Part shown: piece by piece, positions 20,534 through 27,314 of the stretch
How positions within the stretch are numbered: the stretch's first letter is position 1
Layout: every line of letters starts with the position of its first letter
NCBI GenBank assembly: GCA_051003695.1
Contig: JBPCLB010000054.1
Span: 1 to 28,425 of the forward strand
Origin: Gaiella sp051003695
GTDB lineage: Bacteria; Actinomycetota; Thermoleophilia; Gaiellales; Gaiellaceae
Reading direction: 5' to 3'
DNA length: 28,425 nt
Notes under the pieces: model-generated
Seen by the model: the letters and a program-made list of their open reading frames with translations, nothing else
Databases searched by the model: none
Told to the model about the DNA's origin: nothing
Translations under genes and position numbers: made by a program

Positions 20534-22329
20534 GCGTCGGCCGACTGTCGCATCCTTGCGAGCTCATCGTCGACGACGGCCACGGGATCGAGCTTCCGAA
20601 AGAGCGGCGCGGGCATCCTCAGCACCTGCCCGGGCTCGAGCGCGCTCGGCCGCCACTCGCCGATCCAGCTCGCGTAATCGCCCGTCAACACCGTGTGGGT
20701 CGTCCCGTCGGGCTCCGTGACGTCCTCGAGCTCGAGCGGACCCGCGATCCAGCCCTCGTGACCGAGGAACTCGTGCAACACCTGCGAGCTATGGGGAAGG
20801 AACGGGGTGAAGAGGAGCTTCAGGTTGTCGATCGAGCGGAGCGCGACGTACAGAACTGTCGCGGCGCGCGTCGGCTCCGTGGTCAGCGATGCCCAGGGAG
20901 CCTGATCGCTCACGTACTGATTCACAAGCGACGCGAGCCGCATCGCCTCCGCGAGTGCGGCACGGAAGCGCGCGCGCTCGATCTCCGCGCCCACGCTTTC
21001 GAACCCGCCTTCGATCGCGTGAAGCAGCGTCTCGTCTTCCTCTGTCAAGGCTCCGGGATCCGGCACCCTGCCGAAGTTCTTGAACGCGCTCTGGAGGACA
21101 CGGTTCACGAGGTTTCCCCAATTCGCCACCAGCTCGTCGTTCACCCGACGCACGAACTCCGACCACGTGAAGTCGCTGTCGTGTGCCTCAGGCCCCGCGG
21201 CCGTGAGGTAATAGCGAAGACTGTCCGCGCCGTAGCGATCGAGAAAATCCCGGACGAGGATGACGACGTTCCTGCTCGTCGAGAACTGCTTTCCCTCCAT
21301 CGTCAGGAACTCGCTGGAAACGATGTCGAACGGAAGCGTGAGGGGAGCTCGACCGCCGCCGAGCTCCCCGCCCGAGCCATACCCGAGGAGCTGGCTCGGC
21401 CAGATCACCGAGTGGAAGACGATGTTGTCCTTGCCCATGAAGTAGTAGTGCCGGGCGCCGGGGTTCTGCCACCACTCGCGCCAGGCGTCCGGTGTCCCGC
21501 GTAACTCGGCCCACTCGACGGCTGCCGACAGGTATCCGACGACTGCGTCGATCCAGACGTAGATCCGCTTGTCCTCGCGCTCCTCGTAGCCGGGCACCGG
21601 CACGCGCACCCCCCAATCGAGGTCGCGAGTGACAGCGCGCGGGCGCAGCTCGTCGACGAGCTGCAACGAAAATCGTCTGACGTTCGGACGCCAGTGCCCC
21701 TGCCGGCCGATCCACGTTCGCAACTCGTCCTTGAACGCAGGCAGATCGAGGAAGAGATGCGTCGTCTCGCGGAAGACCGGCGGCCGGCCGTCGATCTTCG
21801 AGCGGGGCTCGATCAGGTCCTCGGGGTCGAGTTGGTTCCCGCAGTTGTCGCACTGATCTCCGCGGGCGCTCCCAAACCCGCAAATCGGGCAGGTTCCCTC
21901 GATGTAGCGATCGGGCAGAGTCTGGCCGGTCGCCGCCGAGAAGGCTCCCAAGGTCGTCTGCTCGACGATGAAGCCATGCTCGTGAAGCGTGCGGAACACG
22001 TCGCGCACGACACGGTGGTGGTTCGCGGTCGTCGTTCGGGTGAAGAGGTCGTACGACAGGCCGAGCTGCCGCAGATCCTCCCGGATCACGCTGCTCATCC
22101 GATCGGCTAGCTCCCGCGGCGAGACCCCTTCGCGATCGGCCGCGACCATGATCGGCGTCCCGTGCTCGTCCGTGCCGCTCACCATCAGCACGTCGTCGCC
22201 TCGCAACCGGTGGTAGCGCGCGAAGATGTCGGCGGGTACGCCGAACCCCGCAACGTGACCGATGTGGCGGGGCCCGTTCGCGTACGGCCATGCGACGGCG
22301 ACCAGGATCTTCGCGCTGCGGTCGGTCAC
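20530..22329 (-). CDS. metG: Methionyl-tRNA synthetase
   Basis: The 599-residue class I synthetase charges tRNA-Met. The signature HIGH is at 22-25 (RHIGHVAGFG). The zinc knuckle has Cys147, Cys150, Cys160 and Cys163 (CPIC...CDNC), and the KMSKS loop is degenerate: EGKQFSTSRN at 345-354. WPYANGP, DEHGTPI and YVWIDAVVGY are as expected. The anticodon-binding helical domain follows from about 400. There is no C-terminal EMAP-like tRNA-binding domain, so it is the short form. The start is the GTG at 22327-22329. It begins 45 bp after the M23 gene on the same strand and ends in a GTGA overlap with tatD. Confidence 0.97.
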   Translation of the reverse strand: MTDRSAKILVAVAWPYANGPRHIGHVAGFGVPADIFARYHRLRGDDVLMVSGTDEHGTPIMVAADREGVSPRELADRMSSVIREDLRQLGLSYDLFTRTTTANHHRVVRDVFRTLHEHGFIVEQTTLGAFSAATGQTLPDRYIEGTCPICGFGSARGDQCDNCGNQLDPEDLIEPRSKIDGRPPVFRETTHLFLDLPAFKDELRTWIGRQGHWRPNVRRFSLQLVDELRPRAVTRDLDWGVRVPVPGYEEREDKRIYVWIDAVVGYLSAAVEWAELRGTPDAWREWWQNPGARHYYFMGKDNIVFHSVIWPSQLLGYGSGGELGGGRAPLTLPFDIVSSEFLTMEGKQFSTSRNVVILVRDFLDRYGADSLRYYLTAAGPEAHDSDFTWSEFVRRVNDELVANWGNLVNRVLQSAFKNFGRVPDPGALTEEDETLLHAIEGGFESVGAEIERARFRAALAEAMRLASLVNQYVSDQAPWASLTTEPTRAATVLYVALRSIDNLKLLFTPFLPHSSQVLHEFLGHEGWIAGPLELEDVTEPDGTTHTVLTGDYASWIGEWRPSALEPGQVLRMPAPLFRKLDPVAVVDDELARMRQSADA

Positions 22330-22374
22330 TGGATCCAGACGCGCACTCGCGGTGGGTAGGGTCCGAGCGGTCGC

Positions 22375-23913
22375 TCATGCGGCAGCGCCGGCCGTCGCGG
22401 GGGGGGATTGGACGATCGAACGCGACACGTTTTCATGACGCGCGATTCTACGGGCACCCCTCGTCGCGGCCGTCGCCACCGCGAGGACGATCGCGAAGCC
22501 GGTGAGGAGGGCGACGGCTGCGAACGAGCCGAGCCCGTCTTCCACGCTTACCGGCAGGGGGCCGGTGCTCGCGGTCTGAGCGCGAGCGTGCACGTATGTC
22601 GGTCGCGCCGGATCGGTTGCGGACCCCAGTTCCGTCGCCGCTGCCGAGACCCCGTCTGATGGGAGGCGATCCGTCAAGGGTCTCGATGCTCGGCCGTCGG
22701 GGGTTCCCGGGGTAACGACCCCGTGCGTTCGCGTCGCAGCCCGAGACGATGCGGATTCGCCTGAGACCCCAATGGTGCGTTGCGAGCGTATCGGCCGGGG
22801 ACTCGACCACACACCGGGCGACGTCGCTTGCGCCGATGCGAGCGCCTTCGAGATGGTGGCGGCCGCGACCGCCGCCTCCCGCCCGATCGTCGGTCTGGTC
22901 TCGAGCCTCGACGGCGTGGCCACGTGGACCGAGAGCGGGCCGACCACTGGTGGGAGTGCGACCCGTTGGGGCGCCGCAGACCCTGATGCGGATGTGGGAG
23001 CCTGGGTCGGCACCGGCTCGGCGATGCCCACCGAGGCTACAGATGAGTTGTCGACGACCGGTGGAGTCGGAGCTATCGAGTCGGGCGACATGGGGTCGGG
23101 GGACTTCCGGGTAGGCGGCGTCGGGTTTGCCGAGATCGGGGTGGCCGTAACCGGACTCGGGGCCGGAGTCGCCGCGACCGAGGCGGTTGCCGGTCCGCTG
23201 CTGACCGGTGCCGGCAGCGGTTGGGTCGCGACGGCCTGTGCTCCCGTGGTCGTCACGGGCGTTGCCGGTGTCACCGGCTGTGGCGTAGAAGCGGGTGCCG
23301 TTGCGGACGGCGACGGGACGATCGGCGCAGCGGCCGCTGGAGGGGTCGGCGTTGGCGCGGTCGGCGTTGACGCGGGCGCCGGTGTCGTCGCCGGAGCCGG
23401 AGCCGGTACAGCCGGAGACGAAGGTGGAGGTTGGCTCGCCTTCGGCCGTGACGGGAGAAACCGCAGCGGATCGAGATACCCCTCCTGCTCGGACGCGACA
23501 CGGATGCCGAGATGAAGGTACGGAGCAGCGTGCTCGGACTCCCCACTCGAGCCGACGGAGCCGATGCGCTCTCCCTCGGAGACGCTCGAGCCCTTCGAGG
23601 CGGAGGCATCCCCAAGATGTGTGAGCGTGACCGCGTACCCGTCGGCGGTCGTGATCGTGACGGTTCGTCCGTGCGTCGGGACGGTGCCGACATAGGTCAC
23701 GACACCCGCAGCCGGTGAGAGGACCGGCTCACCGTCGGAACCGCCCACGTCGATCCCGCGATGCTGGCCACCCGCGTAGGGGTCGTTGCCGAGGACGAAA
23801 GGCCGCAAGACCTCGCCTCCGGCCGGCCAGGTCCAGGCGCTTGCGGAGCCGGCCGCGAGAAGCATGAGCGTGACCGCAAGCGCGATCACGAAGCGACGTG
23901 CGAATGAATGCAC
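22375..23913 (-). CDS. Secreted, membrane-anchored M23-family (LytM-like) protein with degenerate active site
   Basis: The 512-residue protein has a signal peptide (1-26, ending GSASA). A LytM/M23 domain follows (about 28-150), then a very long Pro/Ala/Thr/Ser-rich linker (about 160-455), a hydrophobic C-terminal segment (about 462-485) and a basic cytoplasmic tail. In the M23 domain the metal ligands His51 and Asp55 (HRGID) and His134 are present, as is His99. The first His of the usual HxH pair is Tyr132 (PYLHLGIR). In LytM enzymes that His is catalytic, so this protein may not cut peptidoglycan. The start is the GTG at 23911-23913, fixed by a perfect 10-nt Shine-Dalgarno and a consensus-like promoter upstream. 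It heads the metG-tatD-rsmA-ispE run. Confidence 0.9.
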   Translation of the reverse strand: MHSFARRFVIALAVTLMLLAAGSASAWTWPAGGEVLRPFVLGNDPYAGGQHRGIDVGGSDGEPVLSPAAGVVTYVGTVPTHGRTVTITTADGYAVTLTHLGDASASKGSSVSEGERIGSVGSSGESEHAAPYLHLGIRVASEQEGYLDPLRFLPSRPKASQPPPSSPAVPAPAPATTPAPASTPTAPTPTPPAAAAPIVPSPSATAPASTPQPVTPATPVTTTGAQAVATQPLPAPVSSGPATASVAATPAPSPVTATPISANPTPPTRKSPDPMSPDSIAPTPPVVDNSSVASVGIAEPVPTQAPTSASGSAAPQRVALPPVVGPLSVHVATPSRLETRPTIGREAAVAAATISKALASAQATSPGVWSSPRPIRSQRTIGVSGESASSRAATRTHGVVTPGTPDGRASRPLTDRLPSDGVSAAATELGSATDPARPTYVHARAQTASTGPLPVSVEDGLGSFAAVALLTGFAIVLAVATAATRGARRIARHENVSRSIVQSPPATAGAAA

Positions 23914-23917
23914 GTCA

Positions 23918-23927
23918 TCACCTCCTT
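23918..23927 (-). promoter_or_regulatory. Perfect Shine-Dalgarno for the M23 gene
   Basis: AAGGAGGTGA on the minus strand is fully complementary to the 3' end of bacterial 16S rRNA (TCACCTCCTT). It lies 4 nt before the GTG, giving 7 nt from AGGAGG. It decides the start and predicts strong translation. Confidence 0.85.
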
Positions 23928-23957
23928 CGTTCGCTGCGCGGGCAACGCGGATGACCA

Positions 23958-23986
23958 ACGATAGCGAAGCGGTCGGACGTCGTCAA
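23958..23986 (-). promoter_or_regulatory. Promoter of the M23-metG-tatD-rsmA-ispE run
   Basis: TTGACG (23981-23986), a 17-bp spacer and TATCGT (23958-23963) make the closest match to a housekeeping sigma promoter in this window. Transcription should start near 23951, giving a leader of about 38 nt with the strong Shine-Dalgarno. Confidence 0.7.
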
Positions 23987-23992
23987 TCTCGA

Positions 23993-24796
23993 CTACAGAG
24001 AGCTGCGGTAGAGCGCGTTTCGCGGCTTCCCGGTGAGGCGGGCGACGACGGCCGCCGCGACCCTTCGCGGCGTTCCGGCCGCCACGAGCTCGAGCACGGC
24101 TTGCAGTCCGGCGTTGTCGTCGTCCGCGGTGGCGCGGGCTCCGATCACGAGGGTGATCTCGCCTTTCGGTGGCTCCTGGAACCGAGCCGCGAGCTCCTGG
24201 GCGGAGCCGCGAACGACCTCCTCGAAGCGTTTGGTCAGCTCGCGACAGACCGCAAGTCGGCGATCCCCGTCGACCGCGGCGAGACTCGCGAGGCTTGTCG
24301 GCAGGCGCTTCGGAGACTCGAACGCGACGCTTGCGTGAGGCCACGCCGCAAGGTCCTTCCAGAAGGCCTCGAGCTGGCGCGTGCCGCGTGGGAGATAGCC
24401 GAGAAATCGGTACTGCTCGGCCGCCAGCCCGCTCGCGACGAGAGCCGTCTCGATCGCTGACGCACCCGGGAGCACCGTCACTGCGGCTCCCGCGTCGAGG
24501 ACAGCGTCCACGAGCCGCGTGCCGGGGTCGTTGATTGCGGGAAGGCCGGCGTCCGAGACGAGCGCGAACCGCTCGCCGGCTGCCAGACGAGGAAGCAACT
24601 CGGCGATCCTGCGCGCTTCGTTGTGCCGGTGGTAGCTCAGGAGCGAACGAGCGCGAATCCCGTGGCGCTCGAGCAGGATCGCTGTTCGGCGCGTGTCTTC
24701 GCAGAGCACCGTATCGGCTGCCCGCAGCTCGGCGAGGACGCGCAACGTGACGTCGTCGAGGTTCCCGATCGGGGTCGCGCAGACGGCGAGCCCCAC
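23993..24796 (-). CDS. rsmI: 16S rRNA 2'-O-ribose methyltransferase RsmI
   Basis: The 267-residue tetrapyrrole-methylase-fold enzyme methylates the ribose of a cytidine in the 16S rRNA decoding region (C1402 in E. coli). Motifs are CATPIGNLDDVTLRVL at the N-terminus, DTVLCEDTRRTAILL, LLSYHRHNE, ALVSDAGLPAINDPG and VTVLPGASAIETAL. ESPKRLPTSLASL and the C-terminal PKGEITLVIG follow. The start is the GTG at 24794-24796, 2 bp after the ROK stop codon on the same strand, so the two are coupled. The M23 promoter lies just beyond its stop. rsmI upstream of metG is a conserved actinobacterial arrangement. Confidence 0.95.
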   Translation of the reverse strand: MGLAVCATPIGNLDDVTLRVLAELRAADTVLCEDTRRTAILLERHGIRARSLLSYHRHNEARRIAELLPRLAAGERFALVSDAGLPAINDPGTRLVDAVLDAGAAVTVLPGASAIETALVASGLAAEQYRFLGYLPRGTRQLEAFWKDLAAWPHASVAFESPKRLPTSLASLAAVDGDRRLAVCRELTKRFEEVVRGSAQELAARFQEPPKGEITLVIGARATADDDNAGLQAVLELVAAGTPRRVAAAVVARLTGKPRNALYRSSL

Positions 24797-24797
24797 C

Positions 24798-25703
24798 TCA
24801 CCGCGCTCCGTCCAGCGCGGCGAAGCCGACAAGTGCCGCGCCGACGAGCCCTGCTTCCTCCCCGAGCTGCGCAGGCATGACCCGGAGGGTCGTGTCCGCC
24901 GGCTCGATCGCCTCGCGCCGCGCGGTGCGCTCGATCGAGGGCAGCAGGAGGTCTTCGGTCGCCGCACCGAACCCGCCGCCGATCACGAACAGGTCAGGGG
25001 CGAAGACGTTGGCGAGCGAGCCGATCGCGATCCCGACGAAGTGCCCGATCCGCTCGAGCGCCGCGAGCGCGGGCTCGTCGCCGGCCCGCGCGCGCTCGAC
25101 GAGCATGTACGAGTCGGAGCCTTTGCCGTAGAGCTCGACGGCCGCCCGGTCGGCTGCGTGACCGGACGCGACCGCCTCGAGATGCCCTCGCCCGTGACAA
25201 TGGCCGGGGCACGGCGGACCGTCGGCGTCGACCACGATGTGGCCGAGCTCGGCCCAGCCGCGATACAAGCTGCCTCCGAGCACGATTCCTCCTCCGACCC
25301 CGGTGCCGAGCGTGAGCGCCACGAGGTCGTCGACGCCGCGGCCGGCGCCAAGCTGCCATTCGGCCAGAGCCGCTGCGTTGCCATCGTTCTCGATCCCGGT
25401 CGGCAACCCGGTCTGCTCGCGGATCCGGCCGGCGAGATCGACATTGCGGAGCGGGAGATTCGTCGCGCGGTAGCCGATGCCCGTCTTGCGATCGAGGTTC
25501 AGCGGCACCCCGAGCCCGATCGCGAGAGGGGCGTCTTCGACGAACTGCTCGACCAGCGCGTCGAGGGCGTCGAGCACCGCTGCTTCCGTGCCCTCGGGGG
25601 TCGGCACCTCCACGGTTCGTCCGATCGCGCCGTCCCGTGCGACCAGCCCCGCCAGGATCTTCGTCCCACCGAGGTCGACCCCGATCACCCGATCCAGCGT
25701 CAC
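24798..25703 (-). CDS. ROK-family sugar kinase (glucokinase-like)
   Basis: The 301-residue protein has the ROK signature: ATP loop IGVDLGGTKILAG (7-19), LGVPLNLDRKTG, ENDGNAAALAEW, LTLGTGVGGGIV and FVIGGGFG. ELGHIVVDADG leads into the zinc motif. That motif reads CPGHCHGRGHLE, so the last Cys of the usual CxCGxxGC pattern is His. This would still offer His/Cys ligands. The enzyme most likely phosphorylates glucose or another hexose; there is no helix-turn-helix domain, so it is not a ROK repressor. The GTG at 25701-25703 gives the family's usual N-terminus. It is divergent from the LCP gene across only 24 bp and coupled to rsmI downstream. Confidence 0.9.
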   Translation of the reverse strand: MTLDRVIGVDLGGTKILAGLVARDGAIGRTVEVPTPEGTEAAVLDALDALVEQFVEDAPLAIGLGVPLNLDRKTGIGYRATNLPLRNVDLAGRIREQTGLPTGIENDGNAAALAEWQLGAGRGVDDLVALTLGTGVGGGIVLGGSLYRGWAELGHIVVDADGPPCPGHCHGRGHLEAVASGHAADRAAVELYGKGSDSYMLVERARAGDEPALAALERIGHFVGIAIGSLANVFAPDLFVIGGGFGAATEDLLLPSIERTARREAIEPADTTLRVMPAQLGEEAGLVGAALVGFAALDGAR

Positions 25704-25711
25704 GGCGCGGC

Positions 25712-25741
25712 TACCATACCCGGCTACATGCCCGCGTCGAA
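25712..25741. promoter_or_regulatory. Overlapping divergent promoter region of ROK kinase and LCP genes
   Basis: On the minus strand TTCGAC (25736-25741), 17 bp and TATGGT (25713-25718) lie 9 nt before the ROK GTG. On the plus strand the same bases read TACCAT (25712-25717), 10 nt before the LCP ATG. No Shine-Dalgarno precedes either gene. One AT-richer patch may serve both directions. Confidence 0.4.
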
Positions 25742-26879
25742 CAAGCCGTACCGGGTGTACCGGGGCGGGCGGGCGAGAGGCCGGGTTCCGCTCGCCCGGC
25801 ATCAGCAGCGGTCTCGCGAGGCCCCGGAGCCGGCCGCCCCGGGCAGTCCGCGGAGAAGACGACGGAGGGGACGTTGGATCGCGTTCTCGCTCGCGCTCGT
25901 CCTGGTCTTGCTCGTCGCATGGGCGATTACGAGCTACCTGAGCGTCGCGGACGGCGTGTCGAAGGCGAACGAGCGCGTGCCGGCGGGCGTCAGACGGCAG
26001 CTGAGCGCGCGGGACGGCCTGCTCACCTCGACTCCCACGACGATCCTCGTCCTCGGCACCGACGGTGGAACGGTGGGACGGCGGGGGGCGAATCGGTCGG
26101 ACTCGATCATGGTGCTGCGTACCGACCCCGGACGACGACGACTTGCCTACCTCTCGATTCCCCGCGACCTCCAGGTCGAGATTCCGGATTACGGCGCAGG
26201 CAAGATCAACGCTGCGTTCCAGGTCGGGGGACCGGCGCTTGCGCTTCGCAGCGTCGAGGACCTCACCGGACTCGACGTGAATCACGTCGTGTTCGTTGAC
26301 TTCGCGCGCTTCAGGGAGCTGATCGACGCCGTGGGCGGGATCGAGATCGACGTGCCGAAGCCGATTCGCTCGAACGCGTTCGACTGCCCCTATGGCGCGA
26401 AGCGCTGTGCGAGCTGGGACGGCTGGCGCTTCGCGAAGGGCGTTCAGCACATGAACGGGCAACGAGCCCTGGTCTATTCGCGTGTCCGCTCGAATCGCCT
26501 CGACCCGACGGAGACGGACTTCGACCGCGCTCGGCGCCAGCAGCATGTGATCCAGGCGACACTCGACGAGGCAACGGGCGCGCTGACGGCAGCGAAGCTG
26601 CCGTTCGTGGGCGACGAGCTCGTTGCTCCCCTGTCGACCGACCTGGGTGCTTGGGAGTTGATCCAGCTCGGGTGGGCCTACTTTCGCGCGGATACCGGGC
26701 GTGCGCTCCACTGCCGCCTAGGCGGCGATCCGGCAACCGTCGGAGGTGAGTCCCTGATCATCGGGACGGAGGACAACGTCGCGACGGTCGCGATGTTCAC
26801 GGGTCGCTCCGCGCCGCTCCCTCCGCCGAGAGGCGTTCCCTACGCGCCCGGCTGCGTCGTCGGCGACAGACCGTTGTGA
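25728..26879 (+). CDS. LytR-CpsA-Psr (LCP) family cell-wall glycopolymer transferase
   Basis: The 383-residue protein has a basic cytoplasmic N-terminus (RRRRRRGR around 42-49), one membrane helix (about 50-71) and an outer LCP domain from about 104. Key blocks are TILVLGTDGG, ANRSDSIMVL (Arg123, Asp125), AYLSIPRDLQVEIP (Arg146, Asp147), KINAAF and VDFARFRELIDAVGGIEIDV. QHMNGQRALVYSRVR and DFDRARRQQ follow. LCP enzymes move glycopolymers from lipid carriers to peptidoglycan. A Cys220-Cys227 pair inside an inserted loop could form an external disulfide. The ATG at 25728 was chosen because the lipid-facing basic N-terminus starts there; further upstream the open frame lies opposite the ROK gene. 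It is convergent with the FmdB gene, 7 bp apart. Confidence 0.93.
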   Translation: MPASNKPYRVYRGGRARGRVPLARHQQRSREAPEPAAPGSPRRRRRRGRWIAFSLALVLVLLVAWAITSYLSVADGVSKANERVPAGVRRQLSARDGLLTSTPTTILVLGTDGGTVGRRGANRSDSIMVLRTDPGRRRLAYLSIPRDLQVEIPDYGAGKINAAFQVGGPALALRSVEDLTGLDVNHVVFVDFARFRELIDAVGGIEIDVPKPIRSNAFDCPYGAKRCASWDGWRFAKGVQHMNGQRALVYSRVRSNRLDPTETDFDRARRQQHVIQATLDEATGALTAAKLPFVGDELVAPLSTDLGAWELIQLGWAYFRADTGRALHCRLGGDPATVGGESLIIGTEDNVATVAMFTGRSAPLPPPRGVPYAPGCVVGDRPL

Positions 26880-26886
26880 CGGGGCG

Positions 26887-27234
26887 TCATTCGGTCGAGG
26901 AGGACTTCGAGCCCGTGTCGCTCTTCCCACCCGTGTCGCTCTTCCCGCCCCCGTCGCCTTTCCCCCCCGAGTCCGAGCTCTTCGATGTCGTCTCTGACTT
27001 CGACTCCTTTGCCTCGGAGGAGCCGCCCTCGCCATCCTTCCCCCCCTTGCGCCCGGCCCGGCCGTAGTCGGTCGAGTAGAACCCCGAGCCCTTGAAATGC
27101 ACCGCGACCGGGAACAGGATCTTCTCGACCGGCCCGGCACCGCACGTCTCGCAGACCTCGATGGCAGCGTCCGACATGCGCTGGAAAACCTCGAACGTGT
27201 GCCCGTTCGGGCAACGGTACTCGTAGATCGGCAT
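26887..27234 (-). CDS. FmdB-family zinc-ribbon protein with low-complexity tail
   Basis: The 115-residue protein starts with the FmdB core MPIYEYRCPNGHTFEVFQRM. Cys8 and His12 face Cys28 and Cys31 (CETCG), so the zinc site would be Cys-His-Cys-Cys. VAVHFKGSGFYSTDYG closes the conserved part (about residue 60). The rest is a Lys/Ser/Gly/Asp-rich tail with an 18-bp tandem repeat encoding KSDTGG-type units. The family is common and usually of unknown role, perhaps regulatory. The ATG at 27232-27234 gives the invariant MPxYEY N-terminus. TACATT lies 9 nt upstream, and no Shine-Dalgarno is seen. Confidence 0.9.
   Translation of the reverse strand: MPIYEYRCPNGHTFEVFQRMSDAAIEVCETCGAGPVEKILFPVAVHFKGSGFYSTDYGRAGRKGGKDGEGGSSEAKESKSETTSKSSDSGGKGDGGGKSDTGGKSDTGSKSSSTE
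26913..26966. repeat. 18-bp tandem repeat in the FmdB tail
   Basis: Two near-identical 18-bp units (26913-26930 and 26931-26948) and a third diverged one (26949-26966) encode KSDTGG-like hexapeptides. The pattern suggests slippage in a disordered tail. Confidence 0.6.
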
Positions 27235-27243
27235 GGAGGCGTG

Positions 27244-27249
27244 AATGTA
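27244..27249 (-). promoter_or_regulatory. Candidate -10 of the FmdB gene
   Basis: TACATT on the minus strand ends 9 nt before the ATG start. It repeats the near-leaderless pattern of several genes in this window; no -35 was recognised. Confidence 0.3.
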
Positions 27250-27314
27250 GACGATCGCGCAGTCGACAGCGCGTGCCGGTCGGTGGCAGCCCCGAGCGAA
27301 TGGTCGCACCGACG

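Noticed and set aside
22772..23515. Long glycine/valine-rich open frame on the plus strand
   Set aside because: It lies entirely opposite the Pro/Ala/Thr-rich linker of the M23 gene; its composition is the antisense image of that linker and it has no start signals.
24693..25727. Upstream in-frame extension of the LCP gene
   Set aside because: It runs antisense to rsmI and the ROK kinase and ends just before a good membrane-protein N-terminus at the 25728 ATG.
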